Assembly: GCF_902806685.2 (NCBI RefSeq)
Contig: NC_048541.1
Span: 16,192,662-16,256,661, forward strand
Direction of reading: 5' to 3'
Length of the DNA: 64,000 nucleotides
DNA from: Maniola hyperantus
Taxonomy: Eukaryota; Arthropoda; Insecta; Lepidoptera; Nymphalidae
In this document: piece by piece, positions 34,316 to 45,539 of the stretch
Numbering within the stretch: the first letter of the stretch is position 1
Layout of the letters: each line of letters opens with the position of its first letter
Made by a program: the position numbers and the translations under genes
Notes under the pieces: generated by a model
Database searches by the model: none
Told to the model about the DNA's origin: nothing
What the model saw: the letters and a program-made list of their open reading frames with translations, nothing else

Positions 34316-34490
34316 AATCAATCAATCAATCAATCAGCCTGTTTGCGTCCATTGCTGGGCATAGGCCTTCCCAAGAGCACGCCACCACACACGATCCACC
34401 CACTTCCCGCTATCTTCTTAAGGTCGTCAGTCCAGCGGGTTGGAGGTCGTCCCACACTGTGCTTGCTGATACGCGGTCTCCACTCCGGTC
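34316..34490 (-). mobile_element. RTE subfamily-2 3' end
   Basis: (CAAT)n tail, CAGCCTGTTTGCGTCCATTG, GGTCGTCCCACACTGTGCTT. Confidence 0.78.
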
Positions 34491-34599
34491 TGGTCTACCT
34501 ATAACTCTTAATTAAAAAATTACTTTCAACTGGATACTAAAAGTTCCCAGGTTCGATCGACATTCTTTATAGCCTCGTGTCCGGGTAAACTTTGCTCAG

Positions 34600-34720
34600 A
34601 CAATACCCGGGTAGGCGGGTAGGCGGGTAGCGGTAGGGGTAGCGTGTGCGGTGGTGCGTGAAATTGGGCAGTGTCCGCCGCTCGCCGCGCCTCATTCATA
34701 AAATATGTTTGACACCGTAT
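34600..34720. repeat. GGCGGGTAG minisatellite and GC-rich repeat
   Basis: GGGTAGGCGGGTAGGCGGGT run; GTGCGTGAAATTGGGC resembles the inverse of 26085-26100. Confidence 0.55.
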
Positions 34721-34786
34721 ATAATGTATGGGGCACTGTATATTGCCCCATGATACTTTTATATAAACTTTGTTTATCTGATAAAT

Positions 34787-34950
34787 AGCTCAACGGGTAC
34801 AGGAATGGACTGAAATCCGAAAGGTCGACGGTTCAAATCCCGCCCGTTGCACTTTTGTCGTACCTACTCCTAGCACAAGCTTGACGCTTAGTTAGAGAGG
34901 AAAGGGGAATATTAGTCATTTAACATGGCTAATGTTCTTTATTAAAAAAA
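34787..34950 (+). mobile_element. SINE-B, clean copy
   Basis: TAGCTCAACGGGTACAGGAA (box A-like), GGTTCAAATCC (box B), GTCATTTAACATGGCTAATG tail. Confidence 0.82.
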
Positions 34951-34984
34951 TTAAGCTTATTTCGTGGTTTAACGACAAATTGTA

Positions 34985-35160
34985 TTTTTTTTATTCAGAT
35001 ACAAATTATAGACCTTGACTAAAGTCTCACCTGGTAGTAAGTGATGATGAAGTCTAAGGTGGAAACGGGCTAGCCTGGAAGGGGTATAGCAATGCCCCTT
35101 TGGTTTTTACACGGCATCGTACCGGAACGCTAAATCGGTAGGGTGGTAACTAGCCAGGGT
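34985..35160 (-). mobile_element. SINE-A, tail half
   Basis: TTTATTCAGATACAAATTAT and CGGCATCGTACCGGAACGCT; tRNA-like head absent. Confidence 0.72.
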
Positions 35161-35174
35161 CGACTGACTAAAAC

Positions 35175-35475
35175 ATCTGACTGACGCTTCAGTCAACGAA
35201 TAATTAACTGAGGTCAACGAATGTTGCGTAAGAAGTAGGCCACTTAGAGTTAATACTGCGTCATAAGCGGGGCATTGACCCGAGTTTTGCACGCTGTATA
35301 TTAAAAGAAAAATACTTAATCACTAAAACTACAAAATGAGACAAATGGTTATTGGTATTGGATTGTGTTTAGGTTGTATAACATTAACGCTAAATTTTTG
35401 CTATTGTTCTGGTAACGCCCTGTATAGAGATGTGATTTAAAGGTTTTTGCTAGCGTTCTGGTTGCACCCTGTATA
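35175..35475. repeat. Dispersed repeat E, copy 3
   Basis: GACCCGAGTTTTGCACGCTG, AATCACTAAAACTACAAAAT and GCGTTCTGGTTGCACCCTGT. Confidence 0.7.
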
Positions 35476-35995
35476 CCTACATATGTAGTTTAAAGTAGGT
35501 AACGGGCCTAGCGTTCCGTTCAGTCAGATTTGCATATTATTCCTTTATGAGTGAGCGTGAATTCATATGTTAATGTTTACGAGATATTCTAATCCCGGCG
35601 GCGCTGTTCGCCAACTCTGAAGCTGTTGAACCATTGCTATGTACTACTTACTACACGTAAAGTTGGGAAAGTGAATAGTTTGTTTGATGTGTTGTGGGAA
35701 TATTTCATTACGTAGCCACACGGTTGTACATAGTTAGGTATCAAGACGATTCATGGCCATGTCTTGCAGGTACTATTAGAATGAAAACCACTTTGATATA
35801 CTTTAGAAGGCTTTTATTCACTGTTCACACAGTAATTATTATTCATATCAACACAAGAGCAAAAACCTCTTTTTACGCGCCATTACAGAGTGACGCTTCC
35901 CATCGATTCGCTACGTGGCTACTCCGCAGAGCACACCAAATACAATCACCTAGTTTTTATCCGTCTAACAGTACCTAGGATATAACTCAATCTGT
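35476..35995. other. No gene assigned
   Basis: A 94-codon plus frame at 35694 has no motif I recognise and no supporting splice context. Confidence 0.3.
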
Positions 35996-35999
35996 ACAA

Positions 36000-36420
36000 T
36001 ATATAAAATTTAAAGTCCTGACTGACTGACTTATATGTTAACGCACAACCTAAACCGCTAATATTAGAGACATGAAATTTGGAGGGTGTGTTCTTTGTAA
36101 AAAGTAGGTATCCACCACAAATGAGTGAATAATACTGTGGTATCCACTAAGAAATAATTTTTCGAAATTCCACCTCTAAGTAGGTTAAATTGCTTGCTAC
36201 CTTCGGCATTGCTCCAGTACCAATGCCGGAGAGAAGGTACCTACTAGATATTTATTTTTATTTTTTAATTATTTTATGTATTGGTATTTTACTTTTATTA
36301 ATTTTAAAGTTGTTATTATGGGTATGTTAACCTGAAATAAATCAATTTTATTTATTATTTATTTAAATGGGGTTCGAAATTTATGTAGTCCACGCGGGCG
36401 AAGTCGCAAGCATAAGCTAG
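36000..36420 (-). mobile_element. Family-B related element with internal foreign segment
   Basis: Starts TAAAGTCCTGACTGACTGAC, resumes at GGGGTTCGAAATTTATGTAG and ends GCATAAGCTAGT; 36190-36360 (ACCTTCGGCATTGCTCCAGT onward) is not part of the family. Confidence 0.6.
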
Positions 36421-36442
36421 TCTACGATAGAACTCATAGAAG

Positions 36443-36597
36443 TATAGTTCGCGACAGTTCGAGATGGCAATCGGGGTATGAGGCGGGGGGACGCCCTGTA
36501 ATCCCGTCACCCACGCTATCGCACGCCGGGAATGCGGGAGCTGTGCGGGTGTGCGGGGCCTCGTCCCGATTGCCACCTCGACCTGTCGCGGACTATA
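36443..36597. mobile_element. CGCGAC MITE, best copy
   Basis: TATAGTTCGCGACAGTTCGA at the left, CGACCTGTCGCGGACTATA at the right; inner ATGGCAATCGGG / CCCGATTGCCA also inverse. Confidence 0.85.
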
Positions 36598-36841
36598 GTT
36601 ATACATTATAGCAATCGGTATAATATACTTTATGACATACGAGCTTGCCGCGAGAGCTTTTATTTGCATATTATTCCTTTATAACTCTCTGAAAATTCAT
36701 ATGATAATGTTCACGGCACTCTGTGTTCTTAGTATGAGATTTTTTTTACATCTCGAAAACGTTGATAGAATTCGAGCGTTGAAACACTGCAACTTAAAGT
36801 AAAGTCGATCTTAACCACCCTGTTTTATAAGCATTAGTATA

Positions 36842-37015
36842 CTACTTAGTATTTTCAAAGGCCTTTCTTAGCGGATGCCTACGTCATAATAGCTATCTGC
36901 ATGCCAAATTTCAGCCCGATCCGTCCAGTAGTTTGAGCTGTGCGTTGATTGATCAGTCAGTCAATTAATCAGTCGCAGTCAGTTTCCTTTTATATATTTA
37001 AATTAGACTTTATAC
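36842..37015 (+). mobile_element. Family-B copy, 5' part missing
   Basis: TTCTTAGCGGATGCCTACGT to CAGTCAGTTTCCTTTTATAT. 37020-37459 has no identifiable feature. Confidence 0.7.
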
Positions 37016-37459
37016 TTTGACATAAGATTTTTTACATTATTACCTTTATTACCTGTTATCTCCCAAAGTCACCATGATCCAAACAAACATCCAAACAAAC
37101 GTTCCTCCTAGTGTTAGGAACAATAGGTACGCAGAGAAACTTTCAGCTTCTATAAAGTAACGAAGGTTTCGCACACGCTGGCTCTTAGTCCATTGATTTA
37201 GTATTTCCAACTCAACTGACGATTTTCATTAGAAAAGTTTGGAAAATACGCAAAAAGTTGTAACAAGTTCCCACAAAGGGACAGTTAACTTCACAATATG
37301 AAAGCGATGAATTATAATCAAAATGTGTTTGAAAAGATTTCAGATTTCAAATGAAGGGGACGGCCCCTTATGAAAGAGCTCCCATTATTTACAGTTAGAT
37401 AAGATGCAATAATGATAAGGAGCATTTACATTGACCCTACGGTCATTTTATAAAACAAT

Positions 37460-37617
37460 GGGGCCGATTCTCTTGTACACAATCTCTAAACTAAACTAAA
37501 TTAACAGGTCTAAATCTAGTGCTATCCTTTTCCAGCAACATAGTGACAGGAATAGCAATTGATTTAGACGTGTCATTTTAGTTTAGTTTAGAGATTGTGT
37601 ACAAGAGAATCGGCCCC
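37460..37617. mobile_element. GTACACAATCTCTAAAC MITE, intact copy
   Basis: Ends GGGGCCGATTCTCTTGTACA and TGTACAAGAGAATCGGCCCC are exact inverses, continuing through the AATCTCTAAACTAAAC blocks (over 40 bp of arm). Confidence 0.93.
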
Positions 37618-37756
37618 AGTGTTTCACAAAGTTAAGGTCCAAACGCACTTGCTTAAGCTACGCGACGCGACATGCCGCGACAAATATAGTTTACTAGCTT
37701 ATGCCCGCGACTTCGTCCGCGTGGACTTCACAAATTTCAAAACGCTATTTTACTAA

Positions 37757-38080
37757 GAACGGGGGCACACGATGCGTTGCGGCGGCGGTGCGGCGCCAGA
37801 GCGGTGTCGCTGCGTCGTCTTACATAGAAATATCTGTGGCATGTCACACGATGCGCTCCGGCGCCGCACCGGACTTGCAACCACCGAGACGAGGTGGGGA
37901 GGGGTGAATGCGTTGCGACGTCAGAGCGGCACTGCTCAGTTGTTTTTATTAACAGAATGTCCAACGCTGCTACGGCGCCACTACGACATAACAACGTTGC
38001 GGCGCCGCACCACTCGTGTGCCCGCTGATACGATGAAATCTTTGCGGTACGGCACCGCAACGCATCGCGTGCCCCCAGTC
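37757..38080. mobile_element. GC-rich MITE X
   Basis: GGGGGCACACGATGCGTTGC at the left and GCAACGCATCGCGTGCCCCC at the right are inverse (one mismatch). The interior has further CGGCGCCGCACC palindromes. Flanks TAA / TTA. Confidence 0.85.
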
Positions 38081-38083
38081 TTA

Positions 38084-38484
38084 AGGTTCGTACGCACCTG
38101 AGCGGCGCGGCGCGGCGCTTCAGCGAGCTGCACGTCGCGGCACAGAGCGTCAAAATATCATTTCTATCATTTTGTATGGCGCATATCGCACTAGAGCGGC
38201 GCTGCACAGCGCTTCACCGCGCGTTGCCGCGCGGCACGGCTGGAGAGAATATTTTGAAGCGCAGCGAAGCGACGCGCAGTGCAGTGACGCTAGTGCGACA
38301 TACCCAGCGGCGCGGCGCGGCGCTTCGCGCTCGTACGCGAACGGGTATAAAAGTGACGCGCAAGTGACGCGAGGTGCCGCGTACTGAAGTTGTAGTGCGG
38401 TAGGCACCGTCGAGCGGCCTGAGGTGACGCGTTCTGCAGTCGGACTGAAGCGCCGCGCCGCGCCGCTCAGGTGCGTACGAACCT
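38084..38484. mobile_element. GC-rich MITE Y with TTA duplication
   Basis: AGGTTCGTACGCACCTGAGC at the left and its exact inverse at the right, arms about 38 bp, flanked by TTA on both sides (38081-38083, 38485-38487). TTA/TAA duplications are typical of PIF/Harbinger. Confidence 0.93.
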
Positions 38485-38605
38485 TTAGGGGTTGAATTTT
38501 CAAAAATCCTTTCTTAGCGGATGCCTACGTCATAATAGCTATCTGCATGCCAAATTTCAGCCCGATCTGTCCACTGGTTTAAGCTGTGCGTTGATAAATC
38601 GATTT

Positions 38606-38870
38606 CTTATTAATTACCTAGGTAAATAAGAAAAAAATCAGTACTCAGTGGGGAGCGTGCACAATGTCACGAATTTACTAGGATTCGTGACATTGTGTAC
38701 GCACCTTTACATCGCAATACCACCTTGATTAGACCTTTAATACGATAACAAGTTTCAGGGCAGGCAGCGGTTAGAGATCCAACTTCTGATTGTCTCGCTT
38801 AGAGGGGGCGGAAGTTTTACAAGTCTTGGAGTTAGCCCTAATAACAAGCCAAGCAATAATCTTTTTTTTT
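38606..38870. repeat. Small foldback and unassigned sequence
   Basis: CACAATGTCACGAATTTACTAGGATTCGTGACATTGTG at 38661-38698 is a hairpin (described by its ends CACAATGTCACGAAT / ATTCGTGACATTGTG). Confidence 0.6.
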
Positions 38871-38871
38871 T

Positions 38872-39088
38872 CTAAATATATAAAAGGAAAAGGTGACTGA
38901 CTGACTGATCTATCAACGCACAGCTCAAACTACTGGACGGATCGGGCTGAAATTGGGCATGCAGATAGCTATTATGACGTAGGCATCCGCTAAGAAAGGA
39001 TTTTTTAAAATTCAACCCCTAAAGGGGTGAAATAAGGGTTTGAAATTCGTGAAGTCCACACGGACGAAGTCGCGAGCATAAGCTAGTT
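38872..39088 (-). mobile_element. Family-B Helitron-like copy
   Basis: AAAAGGAAAAGGTGACTGAC to GCATAAGCTAGTTC; near full length. Confidence 0.8.
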
Positions 39089-39094
39089 CAGATA

Positions 39095-39610
39095 TTAGTT
39101 AGTGATGATGCAGTCTAAGATGGAAGTGGACTAACCTAGAAGGGGTATGACAGTACCAATGCCCCTTTGGTTTCTACACGGCATCGTACCGGAACGCTAA
39201 GTCGCTTGGCGGCACGGCTTTGCCGGTATGGTGCTAACTGCTAACTAGCCACGGCTGAAGCCTCCCACCAGACAAGACCAGACATTTAGAAATTATAAAA
39301 TTCCAAACCCGTGCCAGGAATTGAACTCGAGACCTCCCACTGATAAGACCACAGCGCTTACCTACCACTGCGGCAGCGCCAGGGAGGTCGTCATCATCAT
39401 CATCATCAACACATCGCTGGCTCACTACTGAGTACGACTCTCCTCTTAGAATGAGAAGGGTTCGGCCAAAGTCCACTATTAAGTGGCCAAGTTTGTATTG
39501 ACAGATTTCACATCTTTTAGAACATTCTATAGAACTCTCAGATATGCAGGTTTCCTCACGATGTTTTCCTTCACCGTTACCGTGATTTACTTGTAATAAA
39601 AAATGCTTTA
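39095..39610 (-). mobile_element. SINE-A followed by SINE-D
   Basis: 39095-39390: CGGCATCGTACCGGAACGCT, CAGGAATTGAACTCGAGACC. 39391-39610: (ATC)n, CAACACATCGCTGGCTCACT, CACGATGTTTTCCTTCACCG. Confidence 0.75.
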
Positions 39611-39959
39611 CAAAGATAGGTATTTCCACTAACTAGCAGGCTAGTCTTCTAGCTTTAAAAGCACTCAAGACAGGCGATTTCTAGTCAAATATCAAAACGC
39701 ATTATGGAGTCACTTGAGACGGCGCGCGGGTTCAATTTCGTTTGCATACTGCCCACCACTGCCCCGCTCTCCTCCCCTCCACGCCACTCCACTCCACTCC
39801 ACTCCTACACGACTAATGTATTTGTGATAGCACTGTCAGTGTGAATCCGAAATGAGTCAGTTAAGGAAAGTTTTAGTTTGTTTGTGAAGTAAGACAATAG
39901 GTTCATTTGAATATTACATGCTGCTTCTTGGTAGAATTGAGCTTTCATGCCAATGGTAG

Positions 39960-40265
39960 ATTCATCATCATAATTATGATCAGTCCATCGCCAGCTCACG
40001 ACTGAGCAGGTCTTCTCTCAGAATGAGAAGAGTTTGAACATAGTCACTGCCACCACGCTGGCAAAGTGTGGTTTTATTTTTTTAATTTAGACTAGCGCTT
40101 GGCTGCAATCAGACCTGGTGTTAAATGATGATGCCGTTTAAAATGGAACGCGCTTGCCTAGAAGATATCTATTCACTTTCGACTTGAAGGCACCTACCCA
40201 TATTATAATTGTAAGGGAAAACTGATGCTGGAAGGGTATTCCAAATTTTAGCGGTTCGGATTAGA
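39960..40265 (-). mobile_element. SINE-D scrap and LINE-K 3' end
   Basis: 39960-40070: ATGATCAGTCCATCGCCAGC. 40085-40260: AGCGCTTGGCTGCAATCAGA, ATTCACTTTCGACTTGAAGG. Confidence 0.65.
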
Positions 40266-40399
40266 AATCGTACGTAGTTATTTTAATATACTTAATATTA
40301 TTTTAATACCTAGCCCGTATTGAATTGCATCAAGATGGGTTGTAAACGGCTTTGCTGATATTGATATCTCAGAGCGAAATAGAATATTCTTAAAACAGA

Positions 40400-41230
40400 C
40401 GTATCTAATAATGATAGTGTCCATAAATCCCCAGTCGATTCAAAGCCAATTCCTGCATATAGCGGGGAGGGGGGGGGGGCGATAAAAATGCGGGATCCTT
40501 TACAGCGAGCGGAATTGCGTATTGGAGCTCAGACAGGGTGTAATCTGCCTGCCTACAGAACCCAAACGTTCCCGAGAGTAGCGCTTGCACTCACAGACAA
40601 AAGACTATACACCGTAGAACTTTCAGATGCTGGTCGCCTAGACGCGAGAGGTAAGAGAGTAGAAAAGATAGCGCTCAAAAAATATGACCCTAGTGTCGTA
40701 CTTTTTAAGTCACTGTAGATGCGTATGTAACATACCTACCTACTTCTTTTTTACATAGGTAGGTGTATAGAATATCATTGTTGAGTCCGTATAAACAAAC
40801 GTATTTAATAATGTTCATAAATCCCCAGTCAATACAAAGCCAATTCCTGCATATAGCGGGAAGGGGGGCGATTAAAATGCGGCATCCTTTACAGCGCTTG
40901 CACTCACAGCCAAAGAAACAGCGTATAACTTTGACATGCTTGGGACCGGACACTAATTGTCTCTACATCATAATCCTCATTATTATAATAGTAAAATTAA
41001 ATTTCCTGTCCTTCTAATACCAGCTTTGGACACGTTTCTCTCCTGAGTTATATGTATTCAAGCCTTTAATAGACAGAGTAGAGATCGCTGGTATTTTCTT
41101 TGGTAAGTAGGTATTTTATATTTTAATGTTGAGGTCCGATAGATGGAATCGACGGTATATTCTTAAAACATACAGTATCTAATAATGATCGCATAAAACC
41201 CCAGTCCGTTCTAAACCAATTTCCGCAAAA
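40400..41230. repeat. Three diverged tandem copies, period roughly 375-400 bp
   Basis: ATCCCCAGTCxxTxCAAAGCCAATTCCTGCATATAGCGGG-type block at 40428, 40820 and, more diverged, 41200. The first two also share GATCCTTTACAGCG and GCGCTTGCACTCACAG. Confidence 0.8.
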
Positions 41231-42056
41231 TTTAATAATAATTTTCGAATTATAATAATTATGATTTACTTAGTATTAAACTTATTTTTATTAAATGCAA
41301 AATGGTAAAAATTTATTAATAAAATGGATGATATATTGTATTTTTATAATGATTGTGTTGCAACAATAATAAGGATTCCTATTAATAATTTTATTTGTGT
41401 ATTAAGATTTCAAATTTGCACGCCATGGTATGGCAGATTGTAGAACGAAACTAAAACAATAAAAAAAAAACAATAATTTTGCCTAGGTACCGTAAAATGA
41501 TAGAGATATTATTTTGACTGATTTTCCCTATTTCTTTCACGATGCTCTTAGCTGGACACACAATAGGCACAACGGATATAAATTACTATCGTCCGATTGC
41601 ACCTCTGCAAGATCTCCTATTTGCTAATCTTTGGCCGGTGCATGGAATCGCGCCAGAACTAAATGAAATTGAAATTAGCTTTCCCTCCCCAGAGCCACTC
41701 GCGGAATTTTCCAAAAATAAAAGCGTATTATATTTTAAAATAGATTTCAGTTTCGCTCCGGTAAATGGGGGAGCGCAGAACCCACCAAGACGGAAACGTA
41801 ATTAAAAAATCTGTTTTACGTAAGGTGAGCGTAAAAATTATACTCATAAATGAACTCGGAATTTAATGATGCAACTGACTAGTTCGGTACATTTCGAAAT
41901 CTGAATGCTAAAGCTTGGAAATTATTATTTTTATTTGCTGCAAGCAGCTAAGCTACCAGACTGTAGTCTGTATTGTAGATAAGAACTAATTAGATCTCTG
42001 TTTATGATAAATTAAAGAACTTATAATATAGGTAAAACAGGAGTAAAACATTATAC
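41231..42056. other. No gene assigned
   Basis: An 87-codon plus frame at 41542 has ordinary amino-acid composition but no motif, no neighbour and no splice context that I can use. Confidence 0.3.
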
Positions 42057-42237
42057 AATACGCGACAGAAAGTATAGTACATCGGATTTTAGAATGACAT
42101 TTCGGCTTTGTAGAGCGAAAGAGAGTGAGAGTCACTCATACCTATGTGGCGTTTTGTCGGTCTCAGCGACAGAGACAATGCTCTACAAAACCGCTACCTC
42201 TTTCTAAAGGTCGATGTACCTTTCTGCCGCGTACTGG
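42057..42237. mobile_element. GTACGCGGCCGAAAG MITE, diverged copy
   Basis: ATACGCGACAGAAAGTATAG and GTACCTTTCTGCCGCGTACT; inner GAATGACATTTCGGCTTTGT. Confidence 0.78.
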
Positions 42238-42692
42238 GTAAGCGCGGCTCCACTATATAGGCTCCATCATCACCTACTTTGGTGTGATAACAGTCAAGCG
42301 TATGCCTACCTATTTTCCTAGCCTAGTACATACCTATAAAAGAAAAATTCAAATCCAATTATCATTATTTCATGCACGGTTTTTATGATAAGTTAAGAGT
42401 CTAACACCATTACGGAAAGCAAATTCTACTGAAAGGAGCCGGGAATAAAATCAACAGTGCTCTTTTCGCCAAATATTTATGACTCCCGAAAATTACATGC
42501 AGCGAAAAATGCTTCCGATCTTTAGAACTACATCGATTCTCAGCTGTCAATACATCATTCGGTATTCAGCATCTATGAATATCGAGCAGAGCTGATGTAG
42601 TTAGGTACCTCTAAATCCAGAGCGTACTTTACACGTGAAATTCTAAATTGTGCTACAAAAATTTACGATACTTATGGATGAAATTTGTTTCA

Positions 42693-43040
42693 ATCCATAC
42701 TAATATTATAAATGCGAAAGTGTATCTGTCTGTCTGCTAGCTTTTCACGGCTCAACCGTTCAACCGATTTTGACGAAATTTGGTACAGAGGTAGCTTGCA
42801 TCCTGAGGAAGGACATAGGGTAATTTATGTACAGAAAATTGAAGATTTCCCACAGGATTTTTAAAAACCTAAATCCACGCGGACGAAGTCGCGGGCATCG
42901 TCTAGTATTTATATAAGTAGGTAGCGGGAAGTGGGTGGATGAGGAAGGCGGAGGATCGTGTGTGGTGGCGTGCTCTTGGGTAGGCCTATGTCCAGCAGTG
43001 GACGCAAACAGGCTGATTGATGATGATGATTGATGATTTA
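42693..43040. mobile_element. Family-A copy, then RTE subfamily-2 tail
   Basis: 42695-42905 from ACTAATATTATAAATGCGAA to GTCGCGGGCATCGTCTAGT. 42925-43040 GGAAGTGGGTGGATGAGGAA then GGCTGATTGATGATGATGAT. Confidence 0.75.
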
Positions 43041-43314
43041 TCAGACTTCTGAAAATAGGTCGGGTAGGATTTTTGCCGTTAGACCAATCCATTATTGCTG
43101 GCTTTGCTGCGGTCCAAAGATATCAATAACTACATGTGATGGGACATGCGCTGTATAAACAAGGAGCCTGTATATTTGGGCGCAAAGTGTCACTTTAGTC
43201 TGTTGAGCACCTCGAGCTTACCTGCTATTTTGTTTAAAATGGTAATATGGGTGGACCCTATAAAGCGACAACAAGTTTTCAAAACAGTATCAGATTTTCT
43301 TTAGAACTCTAAGA

Positions 43315-43436
43315 GCCGCACTCAGAGACGCTTAATCGTTCAGTTAAAACGAGACAGAGCTATCTATATCTCTCACATAAATCTGTCTCGTTTTAACTCA
43401 ATCTTAAGTAACCATTAGCGACTCTGAGTACCGCGG
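43315..43436. mobile_element. MITE with AGTTAAAACGAGACAG inverted arms
   Basis: CCGCACTCAGAGACGCTTAA and an inverse TTAGCGACTCTGAGTACCGC; inner arms exact over 16 bp. Confidence 0.78.
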
Positions 43437-43443
43437 TAACACT

Positions 43444-43700
43444 CCTTTCACACGGCAGTCCAGTTTTGCAAGACTGCTAAATATACATGTGTGATTAAAC
43501 GGGATCCCGCTTTTTACTGGACTACGGATCCAGTTTCTATAGTGACAAAACCGAATGGCTCAATTCGACCGGATAGGTTTATTTGCAGGATCCCGCATGC
43601 GGGATGCTTGTGTGAACGCTAGCATATAAACACATTCGCCATCAAACGCGATCCTGCAGAAAACGGGATCCTGCAAAAAACTGGACTGCCGTGTGAAAGG
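43444..43700. mobile_element. MITE CCTTTCACACGGCAG, 257 bp
   Basis: CCTTTCACACGGCAGTCCAG and its exact inverse at 43681-43700; several GGGATCC/GGATCCC motifs inside. Target duplication not clear. Confidence 0.88.
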
Positions 43701-44079
43701 GGCGTAACGAAAGGGGTGCGAAAGGGATTCTTATTAAAATAGCTGTGATACACGGACTGGATAATTCGATATTTCTGTATTTTTCGCCTGTTCATTGGTG
43801 ATTTTATCGAGAGTATAGGTACCTAAGTACCTGCAATCTACATGTATAGTCGCCTCGTGCACTCTGCGACATTCCCACCGACTCATCAAGTATGCGCGTG
43901 TCGAACATGCACCCAGGTAGGTAGGTAAGTACACTCCACGAGCATTTCGCCCAGATTTCATCTACGAGTACATTTCATCAAGCGTTCAGATCGATATTAT
44001 CGGGTTTTTTCTGTTTAATTTCTAGGTCTCCCTGATAAATTCGACGTTTCAAACCAGTGATAAATAAACCGCAGGGCGA

Positions 44080-44230
44080 TTGTCTAAAACCTGCATCAAT
44101 CATTATTACAATCTCAATTGTTCTGATTGGCTGAATTTGTGCGATTCTTGTTGCAACAATGCATTGTTGCCAATAGTGAGCGAGCATTTACCAATCAGAG
44201 ATGATTGCGATCGTGACATTGTAGCTGTCA
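44080..44230. repeat. Possible decayed MITE
   Basis: CTGATTGG and CCAATCAG with weakly inverse flanks, TGTTGCAACAATGCATTGTTG centre. Confidence 0.4.
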
Positions 44231-44377
44231 AACAACCGCGGTAGAGCCACTGTATTATATAGGGATCATATTATTTTCAATTGCGCGTTTTTGGGTAAAC
44301 ACGTCCCTTGTTAGGCCACATTCATCACTTTCCATCAGGTGTGATTGTGGTCAAGCGTGTGCCTATTCTATATAATA

Positions 44378-44760
44378 CTAGCTTATTCCCGCGTCTTTGT
44401 CCGCGTGGACAAATTTCAAACCCTATTTCACCCCCTTAGGGGTTGAATTTTCAAAAATCCTTTCTTAGCGGATGCCTACGTCATTAATAGCTATCTGCAT
44501 GCCAAATTTCAGCCCGATCCACCTAGTAGTTTGAGCTCTGCGTTGATAGATCAGTCAGTCAGTCACCTTTTCCTTTTATTTATATTTAGATAGACTAGGT
44601 ATGATTTTCTTCTTTGATTTTCCGGAATAAAAAGTAGCTTATGTCCTTCCCCGGTATGCAAGCTATCACTTTACCGAATTTCAGCAAAATCTTTCAAAAG
44701 GTCAGCAGACAGACAGACAGACTTTCGCATTCATAATATTAATAGTATGGAGTATGGATG
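44378..44760 (+). mobile_element. Family-B copy followed by family-A 3' half
   Basis: 44378-44590 CTAGCTTATTCCCGCGTCTT to GTCAGTCACCTTTTCCTTTT; 44605-44760 GATTTTCCGGAATAAAAAGT to AATATTAATAGTATGG. Confidence 0.75.
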
Positions 44761-45125
44761 TTATGCCCAAAGACCGAAATCGATCATTGAGCGAAAAAAC
44801 AGCTCACAACGCGTTGTGGAGATCGCAGAAAGGCCACACGAAATTTGTGTCTTATGAAATATGAAGACAGCGTAGTAGCAGACAGTCTGTAATCCCCATG
44901 CCTTTGACTATAAAAGTGGTTGGTTTGGAAAGAAAGACAAGAAAATATTCAGGCATTGTCTTACCCCCGCCGCTTCACACACGCACGGGCGCGCTAAAAG
45001 CCGCCCCCAGTACTAACACACGCCGTTTGCTGACCAAACGTGCACGAGATACGTGCACACACGAAACACATGGATGTGGCAACTATTTTCTTACCACATA
45101 ATGCCAAAAGCTTAGATTATAGAAT

Positions 45126-45530
45126 AACTGGATAATGTCCGCGACTATGTCCACGTAGATTTAGGTTTTAAAAAATCCCGTGGGAACTCTTTAAATTTCC
45201 GGGATAAAAAGTAACCTATGTCCTTCCCCGGGATGCAAGCAGTGGCGTGCACAGGAGTTCAAGCCAGGGTATGCATTTAGGTATGAACTTATTTTGCGGC
45301 AGGTTAAAATGAAAAATAAGCATTGATTAATTACAATGAGGGTAAGCAGTGCGTTTATGCCTCTATGAACTGCACGCCACTGGATGCAAGCTATCTCTGT
45401 ACCATATTTCATCAAAATCAGTTAAACGGATGGGCGGTGAAAGGCTAGCAGACAGATAGACAGACGGACAGACAGGCAGATAGACAGACAGACACACATT
45501 CGTATTTATAATATTAGTACCTATAGATTA
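45126..45530 (+). mobile_element. Family-A copy interrupted by a hAT MITE
   Basis: 45126-45239 and 45383-45530 are the two halves (TAATGTCCGCGACTATGTCC; GCAAGCTATCTCTGTACCAT). Confidence 0.82.
45240..45382. mobile_element. hAT MITE, 143 bp, 8-bp target duplication
   Basis: Ends CAGTGGCGTGCA and TGCACGCCACTG; flanks GATGCAAG at 45232-45239 and 45383-45390. Confidence 0.95.
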
Positions 45531-45539
45531 ATGTAAGGC

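Larger units (their letters stand above)
37694..38605 (+). mobile_element. Family-B copy split by two GC-rich MITEs
   Basis: 37694-37753 (CTTATGCCCGCGACTTCGTC) and 38485-38605 (TTAGGGGTTGAATTTTCAAA) are the two parts of one family-B element. Confidence 0.82.

Noticed and set aside
38150..38503. 117-codon and other GC-rich ORFs at 37.7-38.5 kb as host genes
   Set aside because: They lie inside MITEs X and Y with inverted ends; frames are open on several strands only because stop codons are rare in GC-rich DNA.
41542..41805. 87-codon ORF as a gene
   Set aside because: No motif and no neighbouring exon; could be chance. Left as unassigned.
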